Assembly: GCA_016709145.1 (NCBI GenBank)
Contig: JADJEK010000001.1
Location: 992,001 to 1,056,000, forward strand
Origin: Planctomycetota bacterium
GTDB taxonomy: Bacteria > Planctomycetota > B15-G4 > JADJEK01
DNA length: 64,000 nt
Direction: 5' to 3'
Shown: positions 8,745 to 17,456 of the stretch, piece after piece
Layout of the letters: each line of letters begins with the position of its first letter
Numbering within the stretch: position 1 is the first letter of the stretch
The notes under the pieces: model-generated
Database searches by the model: none
What the model was told of the DNA's origin: nothing
Seen by the model: only the letters and a program-made list of their open reading frames with translations
Made by a program: the position numbers and the translations under genes

Positions 8745-9596
8745 ATGTCCATCCGCGCGTTCGAACCCAAGTTCATGAAGATCGGCGTGCTCACCGCGGC
8801 GTTGCAGGAACTCACTCCGCGCGAAGTGCGCGACGCGGATCCGGATCGCGCGATCGAGGACTGGCTCGCGTTCGCGCGCGAGCTCGAGGTCGACGAGATC
8901 CAACTCTCCGCGGCGTTGCATCCGTCGCAGGCCGACGTGCCACCCGAGGCGATGCTCGACCCGGTGGCGAACACGCTCGACCTGCGCCAGCCGTTCACGA
9001 ACGAGCGCGCCGTTCGCGTCCGCGCCGCGATCGACGCGTCGCGGGTCGCGATCGCGGACCTCGCGTACTTCGACGACATGCTGCACGAGGACCCGACGAT
9101 CCGGCGCAAGAAGCACGACTTCATGCGCCGCGTGTTCGACGCCGCGCAACTGCTCGGCGTGCGCGCGGTCTGCGGCTTCGTCGGTCGCAATCAGTCGCTG
9201 TCGATGGACCAGAACCTGCAGGACTTCGAACAGTCGTTCGTGCCCCTGCTGAAGGACGCGAAGGCGCGCGGGCTGGTTTACCGGATCGAACAGTGCCCGA
9301 TGCCGGGTTGGACCACGCGCGACCATTGGCACAACAACATCGCGTACACGCCGGGCACGTGGATCGCGCTGTATCGCATCTGCGAGCGCCACGGCGTCGG
9401 CGATCAGTTCCGCATCCACTACGACCCGTCGCACGCGATCCTCATGGGCCAGGACACGCGCTCGTTGTTCCAAGTGTTGAAGGACGAGGGCTACGGCTTC
9501 TTGATCGCGGGCTTCCACGTGAAGGGGCAGGTGATTGACGCAGCGGCGTTTCCACCTGGGGCTACGGCGGACAGACCGTCGAACGCGGCGATATGA
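8745..9596 (+). CDS. Sugar phosphate isomerase/epimerase (TIM barrel), frame-intact N-terminal portion
   Basis: ATG at 8745. About 265 residues read as a xylose-isomerase-like TIM-barrel protein (MKIGVLTAALQELTP, DEIQLSAALHPSQ, IHYDPSHAILMGQD, FHVKGQVID). The last about 17 codons before the TGA are out of the true frame: skipping one missing base near 9550 continues as WGYGGQTVERGDMINGQPSP in another frame. The enzyme probably isomerises or epimerises a keto-sugar or inositol-type substrate, with metal ligands among the Glu, Asp and His residues (family knowledge). The ORF has another in-frame start far upstream that overlaps the Fur boxes and is less likely. The remainder of the gene is at 9536-9986. 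Confidence 0.75.
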   Translation: MSIRAFEPKFMKIGVLTAALQELTPREVRDADPDRAIEDWLAFARELEVDEIQLSAALHPSQADVPPEAMLDPVANTLDLRQPFTNERAVRVRAAIDASRVAIADLAYFDDMLHEDPTIRRKKHDFMRRVFDAAQLLGVRAVCGFVGRNQSLSMDQNLQDFEQSFVPLLKDAKARGLVYRIEQCPMPGWTTRDHWHNNIAYTPGTWIALYRICERHGVGDQFRIHYDPSHAILMGQDTRSLFQVLKDEGYGFLIAGFHVKGQVIDAAAFPPGATADRPSNAAI

Positions 9597-9986
9597 TCAA
9601 CGGCCAGCCTTCGCCAAATGCCGCCGACCACCTGAACGCCTGGAAAAAACAGGTCGTCCTATGCGAACACGAACTGCCCGGTACCGCCAAACACGATCCG
9701 CTGGCCTACCTGCAAAACCGCACCGTGGATTGGCTGGATCACCAGATCGCGGCGCGCGAATTACTCGAGTCTTGATGTCGCAAACACTTCGCTGATCGTC
9801 GAACACGAATACCCACCGGCACGGACCCAGGATAAGGCGAAGCTCAAACCGATCCTGAAGGGCTCGATCGCCTTCACGCGCGCGATCGACCGTGCCGCCG
9901 CCTGCATGGTCGCGTTGCACCACGACGTGCTGCCCGCCCAGGGCATCCCGGTGCAAGGGGTCGGGCGGCAGGCGTTCCGGAGCTGA
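9536..9986 (+). pseudogene. C-terminal remainder of the sugar phosphate isomerase, split by two compensating frameshifts
   Basis: From about 9554 the protein continues in frame 2 (WGYGGQTVERGD, then AWKKQVVLCEHELPG and HDPLAYLQNRTVDWLDHQ) to a TGA at 9773-9775. Deleting one T near 9770 returns to the original frame and reads ESDVANTSLIVEHEYPPAR, ILKGSIAFTRAIDRAAACM and ends at TGA 9984-9986. So a one-base loss is followed about 220 nt later by a one-base gain. Together the pieces give about 413 residues. Codon use also changes at about 9545, towards GCC, ACC, GAT, CAA and AAA instead of the GCG, ACG, GAC, CAG and AAG common around it. This may be a decaying gene, a recombinant tail, or an assembly error. 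Confidence 0.65.
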
Positions 9987-10214
9987 TCGAACGTGAATCG
10001 ATCCGAGTGTTTCACGTTCTCGGACTCGAAGCGGTGTGGAGCGGTGAGTGCCGCGGCGACAGGATCGGCGCGTCCCGGCGCGCTAGCGAAGTCGTCGCTA
10101 CCGCAACTATCGCAATGACTTACAGTACACCTACTCCTCCTACTTGGAGATCCGCCGACGCCGCGCCGCCAGCCGGGACCTCGGATTCTCACGACACGAC
10201 CTAGAATCCCGCCG
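9987..10214. other. Intergenic, kdsA upstream region
   Basis: Contains a relatively AT-rich patch (about 10105-10150) that could hold the kdsA promoter. A 39-codon Tyr- and Arg-rich frame without a start codon ends at the kdsA start; I do not call it a gene. No clear -10/-35 pair is visible. Confidence 0.3.
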
Positions 10215-11063
10215 ATGACGTCCTCGATCCCCACCCCTTCGACCCGCTTCGCCCAGGTTGGCCCGTACGCGGTCGGCCCGGGGCATCCGCTGCTGCTGCT
10301 CGCCGGTCCCTGCGTGATCGAGTCGCTCGATCTATGCCTCGAGGTCGCGCGCCGGCTGGTCGCGATCGGCAAGAGCACCGGGGTGCAGATCGTGTTCAAG
10401 GCTTCGTTCGACAAGGCCAACCGGTCGTCGATCGACTCCTTCCGGGGACCCGGACTCGAACAGGGCCTCGAAGTCCTCGCCGAAGTGAAGCGACAGACCG
10501 GCCTGCCTCTCGTCACCGACATCCACGAGTCGCACCAAGCCGCGCCGGTCGGCGAGGTCGTCGACCTGATCCAGATCCCGGCGTTCCTGTGCCGTCAGAC
10601 CGACCTGCTCGTCGCCGCCGCGAAGACCGGCAAGGCCGTGAACGCGAAGAAGGGTCAATTCCTCGCACCGCTCGACATGCGGCACGTGGTGCACAAGCTG
10701 CGGCAAGGCGGCGCGTCGAACATCCTGCTCACCGATCGCGGGACGATGTTCGGCTACAACAACCTCATCACCGACGTGCGCGCGATCCCGCTGATGCAGG
10801 ATCTCGGCGTGCCGGTGCTGTTCGACGCGACGCATTCGGCGCAGATCCCCGGTGGAGACGGGGCCAAGAGCGGCGGCGACCGCCGCATGATCCCGTACCT
10901 CGCGCGCGCCGCGATGGGCGCGGGCTGCGATGGCTTCTTCATGGAAGTGCATCCGGAGCCGGACAAGGCGCTGTCGGACGGCAAGAACACGCTGCGGCTC
11001 GAGGATCTCGAACCGCTGCTGCGACAGTTGAGCACGATCGCGAAGGTCGTCGCCGGCGGCTGA
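10215..11063 (+). CDS. kdsA: 3-deoxy-8-phosphooctulonate (KDO-8-P) synthase
   Basis: 282 residues, normal family length. Condenses phosphoenolpyruvate with arabinose 5-phosphate to give KDO-8-phosphate for lipopolysaccharide inner core, in the cytoplasm. The family blocks are all present: LAGPCVIES, FKASFDKANRSS (61-72), GKAVNAKKGQFLAP, TDRGTMFGYNNLITD, FDATHS and MEVHPEPDKALSD. Cys33 in AGPC marks the metal-dependent class (the metal-free enzymes have Asn there). Presence of this gene indicates a Gram-negative outer membrane with KDO. It is followed 49 nt later by a kinase gene with no evident functional link. Confidence 0.97.
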   Translation: MTSSIPTPSTRFAQVGPYAVGPGHPLLLLAGPCVIESLDLCLEVARRLVAIGKSTGVQIVFKASFDKANRSSIDSFRGPGLEQGLEVLAEVKRQTGLPLVTDIHESHQAAPVGEVVDLIQIPAFLCRQTDLLVAAAKTGKAVNAKKGQFLAPLDMRHVVHKLRQGGASNILLTDRGTMFGYNNLITDVRAIPLMQDLGVPVLFDATHSAQIPGGDGAKSGGDRRMIPYLARAAMGAGCDGFFMEVHPEPDKALSDGKNTLRLEDLEPLLRQLSTIAKVVAGG

Positions 11064-11112
11064 ACGCGCCGCGACCCTTCGACGACACGAGACGGCACGA
11101 CGTAAGGCAGGA

Positions 11113-13461
11113 ATGGACCCAGACCGGACAGCTCACCTCGGCAGTTCTTCGGATGCTCGCGACTCGCGCGCCGGTGGCGCCAGCGGCGCCGAGGACGGCG
11201 AAGCCTTGGCGCGGTCGTTCCTCGGCAAGAAGCTCGGCGAGTTCCGCGTGCTGCGCGAGATCGGCCGCGGCTCGATGGGCATCGTGTTCGAAGCCGAGCA
11301 AGAAGGCCTGAAGCGCCGCGTCGCCGTGAAGGTGCTGCCGCCGAGCCTGTCGGTCACGCGCACCGTGATCCAGCGCTTCCTGCGCGAAGCGCAATCGATC
11401 GCGAAGCTCTCGCACGAGAACATCGTCCAGATCTACGAGATCGGCGAGTCCGAGAACGTGAACTGGTACGCGATGCAATTCGTCGAGGGCAAGTCGCTCG
11501 ACCGCGCGTTCAAGGACCGCAAGTTCTCGCCGCAGGACTGCGCACGCATCGTGGCCGCATCGGCGCGAGCGCTGTTCTACGCGCACGAGAACGGCATCAT
11601 CCACCGCGACATCAAGCCGGCGAACCTGATCCTCACGTACAAGGACAAGCCGGTCATCACCGACTTCGGGCTGGCGCGCCCGGAGAAGGCCGCGACGCTG
11701 ACGGAATCGGGCGCGCTGGTCGGCACGCCGATCTACATGAGCCCGGAGCAAGTGCGTGGCGATCGCGATCACATCGATCGGCGCACCGACATCTATTCGC
11801 TCGGCGTGACGCTGTACGAGATGCTCACGGGCACGATCCCGTTCGAAGCGACCTCGACGCAAGAGATCCTGCGCAAGATCGAAGCCGAGGATCCCCGCCC
11901 GATCCGCAAAGTCGCGCCGCACGTACCGCGGGCGTTGGCCACGATCTGTCACAAGGCGCTCGAGAAGGAACTCGAACGCCGCTACCAGACCGCGATCGAG
12001 TTCGCGCTCGACCTCGAACGCTTCCTCGCCGGAGAGGCGATCCAAGCCCGCCCGATGGGCTTCTCGACACGCATGCTGCGGCGCGCGCGTCGGCACAAGG
12101 TCATCACGAGTCTGGTCGCGGCATCGATCGTGCTCGGCGGGCTCGTCGTGGTGCAGACGATGCGGAGCCGTACGCAACAGCGCGAGAACCAACTCGGGCG
12201 CTACCAAACGGTCCTCGCCGAAGGCCGCGCTGCGGTCGAATCCGGCAACACGGCGGACGCGCTGCTGAAGTTCACCGAGGCGATCGCACTGAAGCCCGAC
12301 GACGCGACGTTCTACGTCGAACGCGGTAAGGCGTTCTACAAACTGAGTCGCTACGAAGAGGCGATCCGCGATTTCACGCAAGCCCTGACCCTGGATCCGA
12401 ACCAGGCCCGCGCGCGCGTCTGGCGCGGCACGACGATGTGTCAGGAAGGCTCTCCCGAAGAACGCTCGCGCGGCTTCGAGGAAGTGATGCAGGTCCTCGA
12501 GCAGAACCCCGACAACTCCGAGTGCTTGAAGGTCGCGGTCAATCTGGTGATGTCGTTCGCACGCAACTCGGCGCGCGCGCAGCGCGAGGAACTCCTGAAG
12601 TCGGCCTCGCGTTGGGTGCAGCACGCGCTCGAGCTGAACGCGAACGACGACGAAGCGCTCGTGCTGCAAGGCAACCTCTACGAAGAGGACGGCGTGTACT
12701 TCCGCGACGCCAGCCTCATCGACCTCGCCTACGCGAACTACGACAAGGCCAAGCGCATCAACAAGCAGAACCTGCAAGCGCTGAACCTGCTGGCCCGCTC
12801 GAAGGACTCCCTGCTGCCGAAGTCGACGAAGGGCGCCGGCGGCGCGACGACCGCGGGCAACGCCCCGTCGTCGTGGTTGTTCACACTGGCCGCGGAAGGA
12901 CTGACGTGGGCGAAGGACCGCGTCGAAGTCCCGACCGATCTGCTCAGCAAGACCGCGAGCCTGTTCGTGCCGAGCACCGGTGGCACGAACGAGCCTTCGC
13001 TCGCCGGAGTCGACCTCGATCAACTCGAACGGCTGCTCGAGCAAGCCAACGCCGCGTGGAACGAAGAGGACTACGCACGCGCGATCGCGCTGTACCAGAA
13101 CGCTCTCGTCATGCACCCGAACACGCTCGAGGCCCACCACCGCATCGCGGAGTACTGCCTCGGCGCCGAGCACGAAGACCTGCCGCGCGCGCGCGCCTCG
13201 ATCGACAAGGCGCTGGCCGCGGCGCCGTCGAACTTGCGCACGTTGATGCTCGCCTTCCGCGTCTACAACGCGCAGCGCGAGCCGGAGCGCATGAAGGAAG
13301 TCATCGAGCTCGCGACCAAGTTCCATCCGGCGCTGTTGACCGTCCCCGACGTGCAGGAGTTCCTGCGCGCCCAGGGAATCGGCGACGCGTCGCAAACGCC
13401 TCAGTCCCCGCCGTCGACGAACGACGGCGGCGCTTCGGGCGGCTCGAAGAAACAGACCTGA
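11113..13461 (+). CDS. Transmembrane Ser/Thr protein kinase with C-terminal TPR repeats
   Basis: 782 residues. Kinase domain about 42-306: glycine loop IGRGSMGIV, Lys73 in VAVKVL, catalytic HRDIKPAN (Asp166), DFG at 184-186, and GTPIYMSPEQ in the activation segment, so all catalytic residues are present. One transmembrane helix at about 330-348, then TPR-like helices (about 355-450, 510-590 and 650-745), including GRAAVESGNTADALLKFTEA and ANAAWNEEDYARAIALYQNA. This Hanks-type kinase plus TPR architecture is common in planctomycetes and myxobacteria. Targets are unknown. ATG at 11113 follows AGGCAGGA. No phosphatase gene is adjacent. Confidence 0.95.
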   Translation: MDPDRTAHLGSSSDARDSRAGGASGAEDGEALARSFLGKKLGEFRVLREIGRGSMGIVFEAEQEGLKRRVAVKVLPPSLSVTRTVIQRFLREAQSIAKLSHENIVQIYEIGESENVNWYAMQFVEGKSLDRAFKDRKFSPQDCARIVAASARALFYAHENGIIHRDIKPANLILTYKDKPVITDFGLARPEKAATLTESGALVGTPIYMSPEQVRGDRDHIDRRTDIYSLGVTLYEMLTGTIPFEATSTQEILRKIEAEDPRPIRKVAPHVPRALATICHKALEKELERRYQTAIEFALDLERFLAGEAIQARPMGFSTRMLRRARRHKVITSLVAASIVLGGLVVVQTMRSRTQQRENQLGRYQTVLAEGRAAVESGNTADALLKFTEAIALKPDDATFYVERGKAFYKLSRYEEAIRDFTQALTLDPNQARARVWRGTTMCQEGSPEERSRGFEEVMQVLEQNPDNSECLKVAVNLVMSFARNSARAQREELLKSASRWVQHALELNANDDEALVLQGNLYEEDGVYFRDASLIDLAYANYDKAKRINKQNLQALNLLARSKDSLLPKSTKGAGGATTAGNAPSSWLFTLAAEGLTWAKDRVEVPTDLLSKTASLFVPSTGGTNEPSLAGVDLDQLERLLEQANAAWNEEDYARAIALYQNALVMHPNTLEAHHRIAEYCLGAEHEDLPRARASIDKALAAAPSNLRTLMLAFRVYNAQREPERMKEVIELATKFHPALLTVPDVQEFLRAQGIGDASQTPQSPPSTNDGGASGGSKKQT

Positions 13462-13507
13462 TCCATCGCCCTTTCGGCCACGCCGCGCCATCGATCGGAG
13501 CCCGTGC

Positions 13508-14590
13508 ATGTTGCGTCAACAGTCGAGTTCCGTGGCCGGCTTGGTCGGCTGCGTCCTGATGCTGATCCTGGGTGCGATGTGCGCGTTCCTGGTCGCGCGC
13601 GGTAACCCCGGGAACATGGGTCTGTGCGGAGCGTGCTTCCTGCGTGACGTCGCGGGCTCGTTGCGCTTGTCGGTCGAAGGCGCACCGAAGTACTTCAGGC
13701 CCGAGATCATCGGGCTCGTGTTCGGAGCGTTCGTGGCGCGGCGACGGCATTTCGACGCCCGCTCGGGCAGTCACGCCGGTTCGCGCTTCCTGCTCGGCAT
13801 GTTGATGGCGTTCGGAGCGCTCGTGTTCCTCGGCTGCCCGTTCCGCATGCTGCAGCGCATCGGCGGCGGAGACGTCAGCGCGATGATCGGGTTGATCGGT
13901 CTCGTGATCGGCGTGTTCGTCGCCTACCAGTTCGAGAAGCGCGGCTACTCGATCGGCAAGACGTCCAGTGTGCCGCGCGCGGTCGGATTGCTGCCGATCG
14001 TTGCGTTCTGCGTGCTGGCGTGGATGTTCCTCGACGGCGGGACACTGGCAGGGCCTGGACCGAACGATGGCGGCGCTCCGGCGCACGCGGTGTGGAAGCA
14101 CGCGTTCGGCTTGGCGCTGCTGGCCGGACTGATGCTGTCGGCGACGAAGTTCTGCGCGATCGGCGCGATCCGCCAAGCGTTTTCGCCGGGTCGCAAGTTC
14201 GCGTTGATCGCGCTGGTGTTGCTGATCGTCGGCTACGCGGCGACGAGTGCGATCGCCGGCAACTTCAAGTTCGGCACGGAAGGTCAGCCGATCGCGCATT
14301 CGGACGCGCTGTGGAACGTGCTCGCGCTGTTGCTCGTCGGTCTGACCGGAGCGTTCGCGGGTGGCTGCCCCGTGCGCCAGATCGTGATGACCGGCGAGGG
14401 CAACGCCGATGCGTTCATGACCGTCGCTGGCATCACGGTCGGCGGCGCGATCGCGCACAACTTCGGCTTGGTGTCGTCGGCGGCGGGCCCGACGCCCGCG
14501 GGCAAGACCGTCGTGGTCGCGGGCATCGTCGTGACGCTGCTCTACGCGGCGTGGATCACGCGCGCGTCTGCGACGCCACCGAGCCCATGA
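13508..14590 (+). CDS. YedE-family putative selenium transporter (YeeE/YedE membrane protein)
   Basis: A 360-residue polytopic membrane protein with about nine or ten hydrophobic segments. Signature Cys motifs of the two-fold YeeE/YedE repeat are present: GNMGLCGACFLRD (about 36-48), GCPFRMLQRIGGGD (about 117-130) and GGCPVRQIVMTGEGNADAF (about 295-313). These match the YedE type linked by comparative genomics to selenium metabolism, distinct from thiosulfate-importing TsuA. The usual partner, a SirA/YedF-like gene, is not in the window, nor is selD or selU. Start ATG at 13508 with GGAG upstream. Confidence 0.85.
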   Translation: MLRQQSSSVAGLVGCVLMLILGAMCAFLVARGNPGNMGLCGACFLRDVAGSLRLSVEGAPKYFRPEIIGLVFGAFVARRRHFDARSGSHAGSRFLLGMLMAFGALVFLGCPFRMLQRIGGGDVSAMIGLIGLVIGVFVAYQFEKRGYSIGKTSSVPRAVGLLPIVAFCVLAWMFLDGGTLAGPGPNDGGAPAHAVWKHAFGLALLAGLMLSATKFCAIGAIRQAFSPGRKFALIALVLLIVGYAATSAIAGNFKFGTEGQPIAHSDALWNVLALLLVGLTGAFAGGCPVRQIVMTGEGNADAFMTVAGITVGGAIAHNFGLVSSAAGPTPAGKTVVVAGIVVTLLYAAWITRASATPPSP

Positions 14591-14596
14591 GCGACA

Positions 14597-14634
14597 GCAG
14601 AGCTCCGGAGCGACCCATCGCGCCGGAGCTCTGC
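14597..14634. terminator. Bidirectional hairpin, 12-bp stem
   Basis: 14597-14608 pairs perfectly with 14623-14634 around a 14-nt loop. It lies 6 nt after the YedE-type gene stop and 66 nt before the end of the convergent hydrolase gene, so it can serve both. No T-run. Confidence 0.55.
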
Positions 14635-14700
14635 CCTGCGACCCTGCAAGTCGGCGGGTCGGTCGATTCCTCGACGTGCGGCGTCCGCCACGTTGCTTCG

Positions 14701-15744
14701 TCAGTCGTCGAGCTCCGCGATGAACTTGGCGACCGCGTCGTCGAACTCCTCCGCGGCGTCGTCCATCAGCATCGCGCCGGACTTCGCGACGTGGACGATT
14801 CGGGCGAGGCCATCGGGGGCCTTCTCCACGAGCGCTTCCCACGGACCGCCGAAGCGAACGGCCTGCTTGGCGGCCTCGAGGCTTCCGAACTGCTTCTCGA
14901 GCTGACTCTTCATGCCGCTCGGGAGATTCTCGAACGTCATCCGCGGCTGAACTTCGATCGCGAGGAGCGGCGCGACGATGGCCGTGACGTGTGGCTCGAT
15001 CCCATCGGTCGTCGCTTCCAGGTAGTAGCGGACCTGCGTTTCGATCGGAACGGCGACCTCGGCTTCGAACCAGGCGTGACCGCGAGCCTCGTCGTTCGAG
15101 AGTGACTTCGCGGGAAACGTGTTCGCGTTCCACGTCTCCTGGGACACGCTGCGAAAGAACGGCGCGCGGTCGTCTCGCACGTACTTCGCGCGTGCGTCGA
15201 GATCCTCGATCACGGGCCCGGAGCCGATCGGAATCGTGCCCTGACCGGCGACCGTCACGATCGCCTTGACCAACTCGGGACGATCCCGCGCGAGTCTCAC
15301 CGCGTAGTAGTCGCTCGCGAGGTGGTGTCCGACGACGACCGGAGGCCCGAGCTTCCCGGCCCCGGCCATCTCCTTCTCGATCAGCGTCGCGAGATCGCCG
15401 AGCAGCGCGTTGGTCCATGGTTGCGCTGCGTAGTCCTCGTCCTCTGGCATCGCAGGGGGAGGAGTCGCGTCGTATCCCGCCGGAGTGACTGCCCACATCG
15501 TGTAGCGCGACGCATTGCGCTCCATGAACTGCTCCCACACCTTCCATCCGTACGGTGCTCCGGCAAGGAGCAGCATCGGAATCGGACCGTCGCCGCGGCG
15601 TTCGACGTGCGCGATGCCGGCGGGCCCGGTGACCGTGCCCTTCGGATGATGGAGACGATCGACGACGTCGTCGTCGCGAGCGGATGCGGCCGGCGACGCC
15701 ACGACTCCGAGGATCAAGAACGTGACGACGACGCGACTACGCAT
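14701..15744 (-). CDS. Secreted alpha/beta-hydrolase-fold protein lacking catalytic Ser and His
   Basis: 347 residues from ATG 15744, with a signal peptide (MRSRVVVTFLILGVVASPAA). An alternative ATG at 15765 adds seven residues. The fold is alpha/beta hydrolase: MLLLAGAPYGWKVWEQF (oxyanion strand region), PPVVVGHHLASDYYAVRLA (nucleophile-elbow region) and a C-terminal KSGAMLMDD. The elbow, normally G-x-S-x-G, reads G139-H-H-L-A, and the segment that normally carries the catalytic His (SGHML) reads SGAML at 322-326. Two of three triad positions therefore appear lost. It is probably a binding protein or uses another mechanism (inference). Leftward, downstream of the transhydrogenase gene with a 254-nt gap in which I see no gene. 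Confidence 0.75.
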   Translation of the reverse strand: MRSRVVVTFLILGVVASPAASARDDDVVDRLHHPKGTVTGPAGIAHVERRGDGPIPMLLLAGAPYGWKVWEQFMERNASRYTMWAVTPAGYDATPPPAMPEDEDYAAQPWTNALLGDLATLIEKEMAGAGKLGPPVVVGHHLASDYYAVRLARDRPELVKAIVTVAGQGTIPIGSGPVIEDLDARAKYVRDDRAPFFRSVSQETWNANTFPAKSLSNDEARGHAWFEAEVAVPIETQVRYYLEATTDGIEPHVTAIVAPLLAIEVQPRMTFENLPSGMKSQLEKQFGSLEAAKQAVRFGGPWEALVEKAPDGLARIVHVAKSGAMLMDDAAEEFDDAVAKFIAELDD

Positions 15745-16019
15745 GGAGACCGAGATCACGAGCATTCCTTCCGCCGTTCCAACGGGTCGCGCGATCCCTT
15801 CGTGGATGGCAGGGATCGTGCGGCGCGCGGCAACGAGCTCTGGTGCGGCTCGCGCTGCTACGTGCTCCCCTCGCCCGAGTTCCCGAATGACGCGTCGGAA
15901 CGAGGAAGTTCGCCGAGTGCTGCGCGCGCGGCTCGGAAGCTCACCCTTTTTGGGGTCATTACCCCGGATGGGGTGGCGCTGTCGCCCGCCATCGATCCGT
16001 CGGCGGAGTCGCGTGACAC

Positions 16020-17456
16020 TCAGGCTTGTAGCGTCGACGGCGTGACCGGCTGCGTCTTCTCGACGCGTTGCCAGACGATGTCGAGCGCAGCCGAGCGATA
16101 GCCTTCCGCGAGTGTCGGGAAGTTGAACGTGGTGTCGACGAACACATCGACGTCGCTGCCGTTCACGAGCGCGACCTGCGCGAGGTGGATCAGCTCCGCG
16201 GCGCCCTCGCCGAAGATCTGCGCGCCCACGAGCTTCTTGCCCTCCGGGTCGGCGACGAGCTTCAACATGCCCTCGGTGATGTTCGCGATCTGACCGCGCG
16301 CGAGGTCCTCGAACGACGCGCGGCCGACGATGCAACCGCCGTAGCGCTTGGTCGCCTGTTCTTCGTTGAGGCCGACCGACGACATCTCGGGGATCGTGTA
16401 GATGCCCATCGGGATCAGTTCGGCCGGCACGCCGACCGGGATGCCGAGGGCGTGCGCCATCGCTCGACGGCCCTGGTCCATCGAGGACGAAGCCAACGAC
16501 GGCGGACCGATGACGTCGCCGACCGCGTAGATGTGCGGGACCGACGTCTGCAGGTTCTCGTTCACTTCGATCAGGCACTTCGCGTTCGCCGCGAGTCCGG
16601 CCGCCGCCAGGTTCATGCCCTCGACGTTGGCGATGCGGCCGGCTGCGCACAGCACCTTGTCGGTGCGCACTTCCATGCCGCTCTCGAGCGTGGTGACGAC
16701 TTGGCTGAGGCCGTCGTACTCCATCGACTTGATCTTGCGGTTGCCGAGGAAGCGGCCACCCATGGTCTCGAAGCCCTCGAGCCAGCGCTCGACGATCTCG
16801 CCATCGAGGAACCCGAGTGGCTTCTCGTACTTGTCGAGCACGATCACGCGCACGCCGAGTGCCGCGAAGATCGACGCGTACTCGCAGGCGATGACGCCGC
16901 TGCCGAGCACTAGCAACGACTGCGGCAGGTAGATCATCGAGAGGATCGAATCGGAGTCGAGCACGTTCTGGTGATCGACCGGCAGCTCGGGCGGATTGCG
17001 CGGACGTGATCCGGTCGCGATCAGGATGTTGGTCGCTTCGGCGCGGTACTTCTTGCGCTCGACCGTGTTGACCTCGATGACGTGCGGGTCGAGGAACCGC
17101 GCGCGACCATGGACCTGTTCGACGCGGTCCTTGCCGAGGTGCAGCGCGATGACGCGCTCGTGCTCCCGGATCACCTGCTCCATGCGCGTCATCAGGCTCG
17201 CGACTTGCAGGTCCTCGGTGAGCTTCAGCGAGAACACGTTGCCCGTGCGACGACGGAAGTTCGTCAGCGCGAGCGCGGTCTCGCGCAGCGTCTTGCTCGG
17301 GATCGTGCCGCGATGCACGCAGGCGCCGCCGACGCCGAGTTCTTGCTCGACGATCAGCACGCGTTTGCCGGCGCGTGCGCCGTGGATCGCGGCCTTCTGA
17401 CCGGCGGGACCGCTGCCGATCACGATGGCGTCGAACTTGCCCAGGTCCTCGATCAT
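16020..17456 (-). CDS. sthA: Soluble NAD(P)+ transhydrogenase (Si-specific)
   Basis: 478 residues, FAD-dependent pyridine nucleotide-disulfide oxidoreductase family. Transfers hydride between NADPH and NAD+ in the cytoplasm. FAD Rossmann motif IVIGSGPAGQKAA is at 11-23; NAD(P) motif LVLGSGVIACEYAS follows; C-terminal dimerisation domain includes GEGAAELIHLAQ and NFPTLAEGYRSAALD. The site of the redox disulfide reads C46-VHRG-T51, so the second Cys is Thr, the hallmark that separates SthA from dihydrolipoyl dehydrogenase and glutathione reductase. The start overlaps the stop of the HDOD gene by 4 bp (ATGA, 17453-17456), implying translational coupling. Confidence 0.93.
   Translation of the reverse strand: MIEDLGKFDAIVIGSGPAGQKAAIHGARAGKRVLIVEQELGVGGACVHRGTIPSKTLRETALALTNFRRRTGNVFSLKLTEDLQVASLMTRMEQVIREHERVIALHLGKDRVEQVHGRARFLDPHVIEVNTVERKKYRAEATNILIATGSRPRNPPELPVDHQNVLDSDSILSMIYLPQSLLVLGSGVIACEYASIFAALGVRVIVLDKYEKPLGFLDGEIVERWLEGFETMGGRFLGNRKIKSMEYDGLSQVVTTLESGMEVRTDKVLCAAGRIANVEGMNLAAAGLAANAKCLIEVNENLQTSVPHIYAVGDVIGPPSLASSSMDQGRRAMAHALGIPVGVPAELIPMGIYTIPEMSSVGLNEEQATKRYGGCIVGRASFEDLARGQIANITEGMLKLVADPEGKKLVGAQIFGEGAAELIHLAQVALVNGSDVDVFVDTTFNFPTLAEGYRSAALDIVWQRVEKTQPVTPSTLQA

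Noticed and set aside
9536..9780. Programmed frameshifting in the isomerase gene
   Set aside because: No slippery heptamer or downstream structure is evident at either site; mutation, recombination or assembly error is simpler.
10087..10214. Tyr-rich 39-codon frame before kdsA as a small gene
   Set aside because: It has no start codon and begins right after a stop; no family resemblance.
10939..13509. An 856-codon antisense frame over the kinase gene, and other frames over 800 codons such as 37645-40233 and 37898-40576 on the minus strand
   Set aside because: Arg-, Asp- and Val-rich low-complexity translations complementary to clear genes; expected in very GC-rich DNA.
15941..15965. GGGGT-CATT-ACCCC hairpin next to a T-run as terminator of sthA
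   Set aside because: The T-run precedes the hairpin on the plus strand and would be an A-run on the transcribed strand, so the polarity is wrong.
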